Source: Labilithrix sp. (GTDB taxonomy: Bacteria > Myxococcota > Polyangia > Polyangiales > Polyangiaceae). Taken from it: a stretch of DNA of 46,933 nucleotides. A program made the translations under genes and the position numbers. Each line of letters starts with the position of its first letter. The stretch's first letter is position 1. Positions 29,657-40,658 of this stretch are shown piece by piece. The stretch is from NCBI GenBank assembly GCA_028287035.1, contig JAQBQL010000003.1:1-46933 (forward strand), in the 5' to 3' direction. The notes beneath the pieces were generated by a model. That model worked only from the letters and a program-made list of their open reading frames with translations. It was not told the origin of the DNA and did not search any database.

Positions 29657-30802
29657 TCAGTCGAGCGTGTCGTCGCCCTCGACGAGCGCGCTGTCGGGCG
29701 GCGGCGCCAGCATCGAAGAGGGCGCCTGCGACTTCGGCTCGGGAGACATCAGCTTGCGAACGAGGTCGGCGCGGTTCGCGACTCCGAGCTTCTGGTAGAG
29801 GCGGCGCACGTACGTGCGCACGGTGTTCTCGCTGAGGCCCGAGATGGCGGCGACGTTCACCCCGCTGTACCCGGCGACGAGCAGGCGCGCGATCTCGCGC
29901 TCACGCTTGCTGAGCCCCTCGATGGGCGCGGCCTTCTCCTGCGCCTCGACCCGGATGACCGCGCATTTCACGCCCCCGAAGACCGGGTCCGAGTCGATCT
30001 TCGCGACGCCGACCACCGCCCCCGAGGGAAGGCGCGGCGGTGTGGGCAGCGCCTCGCCCTTGGCGCGGGCCTCGAGCGATCGCTCCGCCGCGTCGACGAT
30101 GTGCTCGGCGATCGGGACGACGTCGGTCTCCCACTCGATGCCGCGCTCGCGGTTGGCGGCCCAGACCACCTTGCGGTGCTCGCGATCGATGACGAACAGC
30201 GTCCCGCTCACCTTGCTGAAGGCCCGCAGCGCGACCGCCTCGCGCGACAGCTCGTCATAGGCGATCTGCCCGCGCACGCCGGCGACCACGAACGAGCCGA
30301 GGCGCTCGAGCGTGAGCACCTCGGCGGCGGTGAAGTCCCCTTCCCCTGCGCGCCGCTCGAGGCCGGCGAGCCCGAACAGCACGCCTCCCTCGTGGAGGAA
30401 GAAGAGGAGCGCGTGCTTCATGCCGTCGCTCGCGTGGGCCGCGAAGTACGGGAGCTTCATGCGCTCCTCGTCGGGGTAGAGCTCGCTCACGACGTACACG
30501 CGGCGGGTCGTCTCGACGACGCTCTTCGTCTCGAAGCCGAAGGCCGCGGTGAGGCGCGGCGAGCCGCCCTTCAGCGCGCTTGCCGTCCCGTCGACCACCC
30601 GCGAGGAATCCGCATAGGCGCGCGTATCCTCCGTGCCGAAGCAGAAGAACGCGCCGGAGGCGGGGACGAGCTGGCGCATGGCATCCATCACCCGGCGGCG
30701 GAAGCTGCTCCGGGTGCCGTGCTGGACGACCGACAGCCGCGCTGCGTCGAGGCGGTCGATGCGGTCGATGGCCGAGAGCTGCGTCAGAGAGGCGTCTTCC
30801 AT
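29657..30802 (-). CDS. LuxR-family transcriptional regulator
   Basis: 381 residues from ATG at 30802. The C-terminal ~65 residues before a Pro-rich tail form a NarL/LuxR helix-turn-helix (LSKREREIARLLVAGYSGVNVAAISGLSENTVRTYVRRLYQKLGV). The ~280-residue N-terminal part has GAF/PAS-like texture (LVPASGAFFCFG, VYVVSELYPD, LFVIDREHRKVVWAANRERG), so it probably senses a ligand; no phosphorylatable receiver is present. It is divergent from the isopropylmalate-synthase-like gene with 51 bp between starts, the classic position for a regulator of that gene or operon (inference). Confidence 0.85.
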   Translation of the reverse strand: MEDASLTQLSAIDRIDRLDAARLSVVQHGTRSSFRRRVMDAMRQLVPASGAFFCFGTEDTRAYADSSRVVDGTASALKGGSPRLTAAFGFETKSVVETTRRVYVVSELYPDEERMKLPYFAAHASDGMKHALLFFLHEGGVLFGLAGLERRAGEGDFTAAEVLTLERLGSFVVAGVRGQIAYDELSREAVALRAFSKVSGTLFVIDREHRKVVWAANRERGIEWETDVVPIAEHIVDAAERSLEARAKGEALPTPPRLPSGAVVGVAKIDSDPVFGGVKCAVIRVEAQEKAAPIEGLSKREREIARLLVAGYSGVNVAAISGLSENTVRTYVRRLYQKLGVANRADLVRKLMSPEPKSQAPSSMLAPPPDSALVEGDDTLD

Positions 30803-30841
30803 GGTTCGTTCTCGCTCCTCGGCGCGGGAGGCCGGCCGTGG

Positions 30842-30847
30842 CATACT
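30842..30847 (+). promoter_or_regulatory. -10-like element, leaderless start of the synthase-like gene
   Basis: CATACT, then 6 nt, then ATG at 30854. It lies in the 51-bp divergent gap with the LuxR-type regulator. Confidence 0.45.
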
Positions 30848-30853
30848 GAGGTC

Positions 30854-32115
<1,262 letters not shown>

Positions 32116-32119
<4 letters not shown>

Positions 32120-32853
32120 GCGGCCGCACGAGCCGTGTCCTCGCCACCCTCCTGGTGGCGGTCGCAACCGGCGCCCTGGCGGCCGCGTGCAGCAGCTTCG
32201 ATGATGCCGACCCGCCCCCAGCCGAGGGCGGCACCGAGACCGGCGCGGTCGACACCGGCGCGGCGGACACCATCGTCAGCGACGCGCCCGTCGACAGCGG
32301 CCTCGACACGGCGCTCCCTGCGCTGACGACGGGCTGCTCCGACGGCACGCGCGAGGCGTTCCTCAGGACCGAGAAGATCGCCGCGTGCGAGGGCGCGTGG
32401 ACGGTCGCCGGGATCTTCCCTAGCCACGCGCCGGTCTGCAAGCGCAGCGCCGGCAACTCCTCGGCGAACGTCGATGGGACGGGGTGCGGTCCCGTCGATC
32501 TGTGCGCCGCCGGCTGGCACGTGTGCACGGGCGGGCTCGACGTCGCGTTGCACGGCGGCGCGGGGGACGTGTGCGGGCTCGGGAACACCCAGACGGGGCA
32601 GCTGTTCTTCGCGACCGCGCAAGCGGGCGACGGCGATGGCGTCTGCGCGTCCATGTACGAAGACTCCAGGATCAACGACGTCTACGGCTGCGGCGACGTC
32701 CCGACGCCGCCGCTCACCGCGTGCATGCCGCTGAACGCGCGCATCGACCACACCTTCCATCCCGCCGACTTCCAGCCCCTGTCCGACAACGGCGAGCGCG
32801 AGCTCGTCACGAAGACCGCCGGCCCGGGCGGCGTTCTCTGCTGCTCGGACTGA
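32116..32853 (+). CDS. Lipoprotein with a Cys-rich domain of unknown function
   Basis: 245 residues from GTG at 32116, overlapping the stop codon of the enzyme gene. Signal peptide with lipobox ALAAAC, a Pro/Thr/Asp-rich linker (~28-70), then a ~170-residue domain with about a dozen cysteines and the segments ACEGAWTVAG, GPVDLCAAGWHVC, GGAGDVCGLGNTQTGQLFF and a terminal VLCCSD. The pattern suggests a disulphide-rich extracellular fold. I do not recognise the family. It converges on the next gene with 7 nt between stops. Confidence 0.75.
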
Positions 32854-32860
32854 GTGCGGC

Positions 32861-34240
32861 TCAGAGGCCCGCAGGCACGAGCTGCTTCATCAGCCCGGTG
32901 TCGTTCAGCGCCGCCGTCACCTTGTCGATCTCGAGCTTGTCCTTGAAGAACGTGAGCTGACGCTCGACGCGGTCGACCGCGAACTTGGACGCGGTGTTGA
33001 GCACGACGCCCTTGGCCTGGGCCGTCGCCTGGGCGACGAGCGCGTCGACGTTTCCGCTCTGCACGGTCCGGGCGGTCGCCAGGACGGTGCCCGCGATCTG
33101 CCGCGCCTTCTGCGTGTACTCGATGGCGTCGACGATCGCGCGCGCCACCGCTCCGCCGTGCGGCACGAGCTGCGCGATCGTCTTCAGGTACGTGAGGTAG
33201 TCGCGATCCCCGCGCCACACGTCGAGGACCGTGCGGTACACCGCGGACGTCGGGAGCCCGGTCATCTGGTCGAGCACCTGGAGGAAGGCGCCGAGCGCCG
33301 CGAGCTGCCGGTCGCGCTCGGCGTTCTTCCACTGCACGAAGTCGGCGCTCCCCTCGATCTTCGCGGCCAGGCCGCGCGCCGCGGTCACGAGCTTCGCCTT
33401 CTCGCCCGCGTCCGCAGGGAACGTCGGCGGGCGCGGGTCGGACGCGCCGTCCTCGACCACCGCGAGGAGCACCTTGCGAATGCTCGCGGCGAGCGTCGCC
33501 GACCCGGCATCGGTCGCGCGCACGGTGGTGCCGACCGCGATGACGTCCGCCTCGAGCAGGGCGAGCTGCGCGCGATCCTCCTCGAGGCGCTCGAGCAGGA
33601 GGAGCAGGATCTCCTCGTAGTCGGCCGGCGTGACCTGGTACGGCAGCTCGTAGGGGAGCCGCTTGGGGTCGGCGCGTAGCTCGGCGAGCTGCACGACGAT
33701 CCGGTACTGCTCGAGCCGGCCCTCCTCGATGGCGTTCCGCACCCGCCGGATCTGCGCGAGCAGGCGGGTGAGCGCATGATCGAGCCTCCGCACCTCCTCG
33801 TAGTCGGTGTGGATGTGGTCACGCGCCTTCTTCCACGAGACCTCGGCGAGCTTGCGGTCGGTCTCGCTCATCTCCGACGTGAAGACGAGGCGCTCCGGCA
33901 CCTTGCGCTCGATGACGAAGTGCTCGCCGTCCGCCGCGACGCGCACGTAGAACGGGACCTCGCGCGCCTGCAGCCCGTCGAGCGCCGTCACGCCTTTCTG
34001 GGCGAGCACGCGGTAGACGTCCTGGCACTGCTCCTCGGCCGAGCTCTGCACCGCGGCGTACTTGTCCGCGTAGAGCTTGTATGCACCATGCACCCATTCC
34101 TGGCCGTACAGGTGCGCGAGGGGCGTCTCCGGCGCGCGGCTCCCGCATGCGGCGAGGAGCGGCGGCGAGCTCACGATCGCGACGAGCGGAAGGGTCGCGA
34201 AGCCTCCGAGGATGCCGCGCCGCGTGACCCTGGTCGTCAC
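32861..34240 (-). CDS. Helical lipoprotein, possible Tat export
   Basis: 459 residues. The N-terminus TRVTRRGILGGFATLPLVA has a twin-arginine-like RR before the hydrophobic core, and the lipobox LLAAC follows (Cys32), so Tat-exported lipoprotein is possible. The rest is almost wholly alpha-helical with long heptad-like runs (~130-260), for example EEILLLLLERLEEDRAQLALLEADV and ALTRLLAQIRRVRNAIEEG, and no cysteine clusters. No family recognised. Its ATG overlaps the stop of the Gly-rich lipoprotein gene (ATGA), so the two are made together. Confidence 0.78.
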   Translation of the reverse strand: MTTRVTRRGILGGFATLPLVAIVSSPPLLAACGSRAPETPLAHLYGQEWVHGAYKLYADKYAAVQSSAEEQCQDVYRVLAQKGVTALDGLQAREVPFYVRVAADGEHFVIERKVPERLVFTSEMSETDRKLAEVSWKKARDHIHTDYEEVRRLDHALTRLLAQIRRVRNAIEEGRLEQYRIVVQLAELRADPKRLPYELPYQVTPADYEEILLLLLERLEEDRAQLALLEADVIAVGTTVRATDAGSATLAASIRKVLLAVVEDGASDPRPPTFPADAGEKAKLVTAARGLAAKIEGSADFVQWKNAERDRQLAALGAFLQVLDQMTGLPTSAVYRTVLDVWRGDRDYLTYLKTIAQLVPHGGAVARAIVDAIEYTQKARQIAGTVLATARTVQSGNVDALVAQATAQAKGVVLNTASKFAVDRVERQLTFFKDKLEIDKVTAALNDTGLMKQLVPAGL

Positions 34241-35448
34241 AGCGGCGTCATCTCGGCGCGACCGCCGAACCGGTCCTTCACGTTGCCGCCGCTCGCCGTC
34301 GCGCGGCCGCTCCGGCCGGCGTGGCCCTGCGTTCCGCTCGTGCCCGACGTTCCGCCGGCGCCCGTCTGACCCATCGGTGCGGTCGGCGGTGAGGGAGCGC
34401 CAGCGGTCGCGGTCGGCGTGATGCCCGAGCCGCCCGAGCCGCCCGACCCGGCCGGACCGCCGCCGCCCGCCATCCCCGGTCGACCGCCGGAAACGTCGAG
34501 CCGCACCGCGTTCCGCAGCTCGGGATGCGCCGCGTCGTACACGAGCGTGATGACGCCGCCCGGACCCCCGTTGCCGCCCTGACCGCCGTTGCCGCCCGCG
34601 CCGCCGCGCCCGCCGGTGCCGCCCGGGTTGCCGGAGCCGCCGCTGCCGCCGTGACCGCCCGCCCCTCCGCTACCGCCGCTGCCGCCCGCGCCCCCGGAAG
34701 CATGGATGGTGACCGGCTGCCCTTCGGGCACGAGCAGAAAGTCCTGCTGGTCGCCGTCGATCTGGAGGGCGACGAGGTGCTCGTAGAACGGCGTCTTCAC
34801 GAGCGCCGCGTAGACGACGAGCTGCGGGCCAGGCGCGCCGTCGGTGCCGTTGCCGCCGCTCGTTCCGGTCGCGCCGGGGGAGCCTTCCGCGCCAGGCGCG
34901 CTCGACGAGCCGCTCTGGCCGCTCTTGCCGCTCTCCCCCGGGTTGCCGGAGGGTCCCTCGGAGCCGCCGTTGCCGCCCGATCCGCCCTCCTTGATGCAGC
35001 CGTAGTCGGGCTTGTAGCTCGTCGAGAACGAGAACTTGTCGGGACGACGCCGGCAGACGGTCTTGAGCTCGAGCTCCTTGCCGACCGTGAGCAGCAGGTT
35101 CGGCGACGGCTTGAACCAGCCGTCCTGATCGAACGTGCCCTGCTCGCTGTGGAAGGCGAACTCGGAGAATTCGAGCTTGTCGTTCTTGTTGGTCTCGCCG
35201 CTCCGGCCCGCCCACGTCTCGAACGGCTTGGGCGCCTTGTCCCCGGGGAGCGTGACCTCGGCGTAGACCGCCATCTGGACGCTCTCGCGCGGGCAGATCG
35301 TCTTCTGCTGGCGCCGGATGTCGACGGACATCGACTTCACGTCGGCCTTCTCGAGGCTCACCGTGTCGTTGCCCGCCATCCGGCGAAACGCCCCGCAGCC
35401 TCCGAGGAGGGTGATCGCCAGGGCCGCACCGAGCACGCGTCGTGTCAT
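34237..35448 (-). CDS. Gly-rich, collagen-like surface lipoprotein
   Basis: 403 residues: lipobox LLGGC (Cys18), a folded ~135-residue part (with VDIRRQQKTICPRESVQMAVYAEV and three cysteines), a Gly-X-Y-like tract (~160-212: GGSGGNGGSEGPSGNPG...), a second ~45-residue folded segment (LVVYAALVKTPFYEHLVALQ...), another Gly-rich tract (~255-300), a third short segment, and a Gly/Ser/Thr-rich end. Collagen-like stretches separating small beta segments suggest an extended surface fibre or adhesin, but the second tract is GGxGG-like and need not form a triple helix. First gene of a two-gene unit; the two products may form a surface complex. Confidence 0.78.
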   Translation of the reverse strand: MTRRVLGAALAITLLGGCGAFRRMAGNDTVSLEKADVKSMSVDIRRQQKTICPRESVQMAVYAEVTLPGDKAPKPFETWAGRSGETNKNDKLEFSEFAFHSEQGTFDQDGWFKPSPNLLLTVGKELELKTVCRRRPDKFSFSTSYKPDYGCIKEGGSGGNGGSEGPSGNPGESGKSGQSGSSSAPGAEGSPGATGTSGGNGTDGAPGPQLVVYAALVKTPFYEHLVALQIDGDQQDFLLVPEGQPVTIHASGGAGGSGGSGGAGGHGGSGGSGNPGGTGGRGGAGGNGGQGGNGGPGGVITLVYDAAHPELRNAVRLDVSGGRPGMAGGGGPAGSGGSGGSGITPTATAGAPSPPTAPMGQTGAGGTSGTSGTQGHAGRSGRATASGGNVKDRFGGRAEMTPL

Positions 35449-35455
35449 CGCGACG

Positions 35456-35461
35456 ATACTA
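35456..35461 (-). promoter_or_regulatory. -10-like element, leaderless start of the Gly-rich lipoprotein gene
   Basis: TAGTAT on the minus strand, then 7 nt, then ATG at 35448. Confidence 0.5.
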
Positions 35462-35499
35462 CGTGGGCCGGCGCCGGAGCTTCCCCGGTAATGGCGAGG

Positions 35500-36678
35500 T
35501 CAGAGCCCGAGCCAGCCGCCCGGCGGAAGGGTCTCGGTCCCGTGCCGGATCTCGAAGTAGAGCATCGGGCCGCGGCCCTCGTCGCCGACGGTGCCGAGAC
35601 GCTCGCCGCCCGAGACCTCGTCGCCGACCTTCACGTCGACCGACGCGAGATTTCCGCTGACCGAGTAGTAGTGGTCGCCGTGGTCGAGGATGACGAGGCG
35701 CCCGTACGGTCCGTAGCGGTCGGCGAACGCCACGCGCCCGCCGAAGACGGCACGCACCGGAGCGCCGAGCGCGCTCTTCACCTCGAGGCCGGGTCCCTCG
35801 GTGCCTTCGCGCTTGGCGGGGCGGACCTCGGAGCGGCCGGCGAGCGGGAAGAGCAGCCGGCCCTTGGAGGCCGCGAAGCCGCTACCGGCCGCCGCCGGCG
35901 CCGCGCCGTTGCCGCCGTACACCGCGACGTACTCGCTCGGACCGGTCGACGCCGCGAACGCTTTGTCGAACGCCGACTGACGACGCGTCTCGTCCTCGAC
36001 CGCGACCCGCGCCGCATCCATCGCGGTGCGCTGGCTACCGAGGGCGACGCGATCCCGGGCGACGCGCTCCAGGGCGTGCGAGAGCTCGCCGCCCTTGCCG
36101 CGGAGCTTCTGCTCGTCGGTGAGGTCCGCGAAGAGCGCCCGGCGTGCGCGCTCGACGCGCATCGCATGCGACACGAGCTCGCCGAAGCCGCCGCCCACCG
36201 GCAGCATCCCGGCGCGGGTGAGCCGGTAGAACGATCGACCGCGCACCAGGGTCCGTGCATGCGCCTCGGCGATCCGGCCGCCGAGCTCGGAGAGCTCCTT
36301 CTTGGACTGCGCTTCCTCGGCATCGAGATCGGCGATGCGACGGTCGAGGGCAGCGAGCGCGAGGGTCTGCGAGGCCGAGAGAGCCAACGGAGCGGGCGGG
36401 AGCGGTACGACGCCGAGCCCCCCCGCGGCCGCGCTCGTGGGCTCCGGCGGAAGGATGCCCGCCGGGGCCATCGGCGACGGGCCGGGGATCTGGCTCTCGA
36501 TGCTGCCCTGCACGATCGACAGGGTGCCGCCCGTGTTGGTGATGGTGAGCTTCCCGTCGTCGCGCGCCGCGGGCCCGCGATCCTTCTTGCCGGGCGCAGC
36601 CTCTCCGTCTCCGGCGAGGCCGGCGAGCATCGCGATGACCGCGAGGCCGAGGGCGGCGCGTGCGTTACGGCGGTTCAT
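35500..36678 (-). CDS. envC: EnvC-like peptidoglycan amidase activator
   Basis: 392 residues from ATG at 36678, overlapping the ftsX stop by 4 nt (ATGA). Signal peptide (~1-28), a Pro-rich stretch, a long coiled coil (~108-235) and a C-terminal LytM/M23 domain (~275-392). The catalytic HLHFE motif of M23 peptidases is replaced by MLYFEIR, as in E. coli EnvC (LYFEIRRQG...PWLG there; LYFEIRHGT...GWLG here). The domain is therefore predicted inactive and to activate N-acetylmuramoyl amidases instead. The coiled coil would receive the signal from FtsX. The operon order FtsE-FtsX-EnvC fits this exactly. Confidence 0.88.
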   Translation of the reverse strand: MNRRNARAALGLAVIAMLAGLAGDGEAAPGKKDRGPAARDDGKLTITNTGGTLSIVQGSIESQIPGPSPMAPAGILPPEPTSAAAGGLGVVPLPPAPLALSASQTLALAALDRRIADLDAEEAQSKKELSELGGRIAEAHARTLVRGRSFYRLTRAGMLPVGGGFGELVSHAMRVERARRALFADLTDEQKLRGKGGELSHALERVARDRVALGSQRTAMDAARVAVEDETRRQSAFDKAFAASTGPSEYVAVYGGNGAAPAAAGSGFAASKGRLLFPLAGRSEVRPAKREGTEGPGLEVKSALGAPVRAVFGGRVAFADRYGPYGRLVILDHGDHYYSVSGNLASVDVKVGDEVSGGERLGTVGDEGRGPMLYFEIRHGTETLPPGGWLGL

Positions 36679-37565
36679 ACCGTGACGAGCCTCCGCAGGC
36701 CGAGCAGCGCGGCGAGCGTGCCGAGCACCACGCCGACGCCGATCATGCCGAGCACGACGTACCAGGGAAGGAACGACGGCTCGATGCCGACGAGCGACGC
36801 GAGCTCCGCGTCGAGCCGCCCGCGGACCACGAAGAAGAGCGCGGCGAGGATCGCCACGGCACCGGCGGCGCCGAGCGCGCCCTGCGTGCTGCCCTCCACG
36901 AGGAAGGGCCCCTTGATGAAGCGGTCGCTCGCGCCGACGAGCTTCAGCACCTCGACCTCGGTCCGGCGACGCTGGAGCGCGAGGCGGATGGTCGAGCCGA
37001 CGACCGCGAGCACCGACGCGAACACGACGAGCGCGAGGAGCGCCGCCGCAGCGACGCCGCCCTTCACGAGGCGCGCGAGGCGCTCGGTCCACGCCTGGTA
37101 GGTCTCGACGTCGTCGACCGCCGGCAGCTGCCGCAGCTTGGCGACGATGTCGCCGATCTCGGCGTCGGTGAGATCGGGCTTCACCTCGACCTCGATGGAC
37201 GCCGGGAAGGCATCCACCGGCAGCGCCGCGAGCTCGCCCTTCGGTCCGATCTCCTTCTGGCCGAACTCGGTGCGCGCCTGCGCGGCCGACACGTAGCGCA
37301 CGCCGGTCACGCCGGGCACCGACGCGAGGGCGTGCTTCAGGTTCTCGACGTCCTGCGCCTGCGCGTTGTCCTTCAGGTAGATGGACGCACGTCCGGCGTG
37401 CGCCCACCGCTCCTCGATGGCCCGCAGGTTGGTGAGGACGAGCAGCGCCGCGCCCAGACATACGAAGGCCACCGCCAGCGAGAAGACGCTCAGCGCGTGC
37501 AGCCGCCACTCACGGAGCATTCCGCGCCGCGCCCTCCGCGTCGTTCCGATCGAGCCGTCGAACAT
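36675..37565 (-). CDS. ftsX: Cell division protein FtsX
   Basis: 296 residues. Inner-membrane partner of FtsE that transmits ATP hydrolysis to periplasmic amidase activators. A basic cytoplasmic start (RRARRGMLREW) precedes TM1 (~22-46), a periplasmic domain (~50-165, with GRASIYLKDNAQAQDVENLKHAL and SIEVEVKP), and three more TMs (~168-192, ~228-250, ~262-290). The cytoplasmic loop RRRTEVEVLKLVGASDRFI before the third TM is the FtsX/MacB signature that contacts the ATPase. GGAGAGGGA lies 7 nt before the ATG, and the gene begins 17 nt after ftsE. Confidence 0.92.
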   Translation of the reverse strand: MFDGSIGTTRRARRGMLREWRLHALSVFSLAVAFVCLGAALLVLTNLRAIEERWAHAGRASIYLKDNAQAQDVENLKHALASVPGVTGVRYVSAAQARTEFGQKEIGPKGELAALPVDAFPASIEVEVKPDLTDAEIGDIVAKLRQLPAVDDVETYQAWTERLARLVKGGVAAAALLALVVFASVLAVVGSTIRLALQRRRTEVEVLKLVGASDRFIKGPFLVEGSTQGALGAAGAVAILAALFFVVRGRLDAELASLVGIEPSFLPWYVVLGMIGVGVVLGTLAALLGLRRLVTV

Positions 37566-37582
37566 GAATGTGTCCCTCTCCG

Positions 37583-38443
<861 letters not shown>

Positions 38444-38568
38444 GTACACCGCGTAACAGGAGGCTCCGGAGACGACCAAGTTTTCGGCCTGAGGACGGTG
38501 GCGGCGAATACCATGCACCCTGGCTCGTCCATCGGGGACATGCCTCGAGTCCCGGGAGAGCACGCACG

Positions 38569-40113
38569 ATGAAGAACGTCTCGGTAGCTTCGATCGTGGT
38601 GCTCGGGCTCCTCGCCACCGCGTGCTCCTTCAGCGCGAGCTCCGACGGGCGGCCCCCCGCGCCTCCGCCCGGGTACGCGTATGCCCCCCAGATCATGCCG
38701 GCCCAGGTGCCGCGCCCGGCGGGGCCCCAGCCGCCGCTCCAGGTCGTCCCCCAGGCGGTCGGGCCGGGGGTCGCCGCCTTCCGTGAGCCGATCAACATCG
38801 CCCAGATCCAGGCGATCGCGCTCCGTAACCCGAAGGCGTGCGGGTTCGTGGAGGTGGCGGCGGGCGTCTGGACCCGCGTCGACTGCCACAGCTATGCGCC
38901 CGCCCAGCGGGCCGTCCCCCACCTCTCGCCGCGCAAGGCGGCGGCCGTCGCGAGCCACACGACGCAGTGGAAGCCGTTTCGCCTCTTCGCCGGACCCATG
39001 CAGCAGGCCTTCGCGCAGGGGTTCAGCACGGGCATCTTCCAGGGCGCGGGCAGCCGCAGGGCCGCGAACGGAGCGCCGGCGCCGATCATCACCGGCGACG
39101 CGCCCCCCGGCACCGTCGACCATCGCATGATGGGCCTCGAAGGCCCGATCAAGGACCAGGGGCCGGTCGGCGCGTGCACCGCCTTCTCGCTCTCCACCGT
39201 CGTCGACAATGCCGCCATCCGGGCCGGCAAGATGCTGCCGAACAACGGCGCGCAGGCCTCGTCGGCGAACCACGTGTGGGCCGCCTACGGCTACCCGCAG
39301 ATGGGCACCGCGGCCGACGCGAACAAGGGCCGGGCCATCGCGCCGATGTCGCTCTGGGGCCAGAGCCACGCCGAGTCGTGCAAGATCGCGAACCCGATCA
39401 TCGGCGACTGTGGAGACGCCGTGACGCCCCACGTCGTGGCCGGCACGTGGCGTCAGGATCCGCTCCTCGTCGCCAAGTCCAATCGTGCCGACCAGGGCGG
39501 CGCCTATCGGATCGCCGAGATCGAGCGCATCGACCTCCCGGTGAAGACCGAGCAGCTCGTGCAGGTGCTCGCCACGGGCGCCGACCTGTGGGTCGCCTTC
39601 AAGATCGACGGCTTCGCGTGGTCGAACTCGAAGATGAGCAACGGGGTCATCCCCGACTGGACGCAGGACAACGGCGGCCACGCGGTGACGATGGCCGGCT
39701 ACCGCGACGGACCCGGCGGCAAGCAGTTCCTCATCCACAACAATTGGGGCACGAGCTGGGGCGATGGAGGCTACGGCTGGGTGAGCGAGGCGATGGTCCA
39801 GCGCTGGATGAACTACGCCTACCAGGTGAAGCTCGAAGGCGGCGTCGCGCCGTCCGAGGTGACCGACGGGGACTGCAGCGCCGACTCGCTCGTCGACTTC
39901 CTCTCGGGCCGCTGCATGCCCATCTGCCCCGACAACTCCCGCGCCGCCAACGGCTGCGCAGTTCCCGGACAGCCGCTGCAGCCCGGTCAGATCCCCGGTT
40001 TTCCTGCGGGGATCCCCTCGTCCTTCCCGGCCGGCATGCCGAGCGCGCTGCCCTCCGGGTTCCCGCAGATCCCGGGCCTTCCGCCGATCCAGATGCCGAC
40101 GCCGCCGCGCTGA
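38569..40113 (+). CDS. Papain-like (C1) cysteine peptidase lipoprotein
   Basis: 514 residues. Lipobox LATAC (Cys19) is followed by a long Pro-rich linker and a pro-region (~65-185). The peptidase domain (~185-425) has IKDQGPVGACTAFS (oxyanion Gln197, nucleophile Cys203), DNGGHAVTMAGY (His371) and LIHNNWGTSWGDGGYGWV (Asn391), a complete C1A triad, though the Trp after the Cys is replaced by Thr. A Cys-containing segment and a Pro/Gly-rich repeat tail (QIPGFPAGIPSSFPAG...) close the protein. It probably acts at the surface on exported or prey proteins (inference). GGGAG precedes the ATG. Confidence 0.87.
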   Translation: MKNVSVASIVVLGLLATACSFSASSDGRPPAPPPGYAYAPQIMPAQVPRPAGPQPPLQVVPQAVGPGVAAFREPINIAQIQAIALRNPKACGFVEVAAGVWTRVDCHSYAPAQRAVPHLSPRKAAAVASHTTQWKPFRLFAGPMQQAFAQGFSTGIFQGAGSRRAANGAPAPIITGDAPPGTVDHRMMGLEGPIKDQGPVGACTAFSLSTVVDNAAIRAGKMLPNNGAQASSANHVWAAYGYPQMGTAADANKGRAIAPMSLWGQSHAESCKIANPIIGDCGDAVTPHVVAGTWRQDPLLVAKSNRADQGGAYRIAEIERIDLPVKTEQLVQVLATGADLWVAFKIDGFAWSNSKMSNGVIPDWTQDNGGHAVTMAGYRDGPGGKQFLIHNNWGTSWGDGGYGWVSEAMVQRWMNYAYQVKLEGGVAPSEVTDGDCSADSLVDFLSGRCMPICPDNSRAANGCAVPGQPLQPGQIPGFPAGIPSSFPAGMPSALPSGFPQIPGLPPIQMPTPPR

Positions 40114-40214
40114 GCACACGCCGCGACAGGTGTGGTCGCGCCGCGGTGGACACCGGCGTGGCCGCCTGGTCGCGAGGGTGTCCAATTGCGCAGCCCACGA
40201 TCGGCCGGTAAAAA

Positions 40215-40658
40215 ATGGTGATGGATCGTTCGGGCGTCCGATCGAAGGTCGTGGTCGTGGTGCTCGCCGAGGGCGATGCGTTGCTGCGCCGCCTTCATCG
40301 ACGCGCTCTGTTCGACTCCGGCGTCCTCGTCGAGGAAGCGGAGTCGGCGGAGGATGCCCTGGCGCTCACGCGGAAGGGTCGCGCGTCGCTGCTCGTCCTC
40401 GACCGTCACCTGCCCGACGCGGACGGGTGGGACGTGGCGCGCGCGCTGAAGGCCTCCCCGGACACGCGGGACGTGATCGTCCTCGGGCTCGCGTGGCACC
40501 GCGAGCGCTCCGATGTGGACGGCGCGCTCGTCGCCGGCTGCGATGCGTTCCTCGAGAAGGCCGCGACGCCCGAGGCCCTCGTGCGTCACGTCCGCGGCCT
40601 GCTCGACCTGCCGCTCGACGACGCGCCCGCCGCGCTACTCGGCGGGGCTCGCGGCTGA
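40215..40658 (+). CDS. Stand-alone response-regulator receiver protein
   Basis: 147 residues, one CheY-like domain and no output domain. Phosphoacceptor Asp63 in LLVLDRHLPDADGW; acidic pocket around Glu19/Asp21 (LAEGD); Lys115 in FLEKAATPE. The switch Thr/Ser at the end of beta4 is replaced by Gly91 (VIVLGLAW), so signalling may be atypical. No histidine kinase is in the window. An alternative ATG two codons downstream (40221) is equally likely. The last 24 nt overlap the 3' end of the convergent RND pump gene. The 101-bp gap upstream contains only an A-run next to the start. Confidence 0.82.
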   Translation: MVMDRSGVRSKVVVVVLAEGDALLRRLHRRALFDSGVLVEEAESAEDALALTRKGRASLLVLDRHLPDADGWDVARALKASPDTRDVIVLGLAWHRERSDVDGALVAGCDAFLEKAATPEALVRHVRGLLDLPLDDAPAALLGGARG

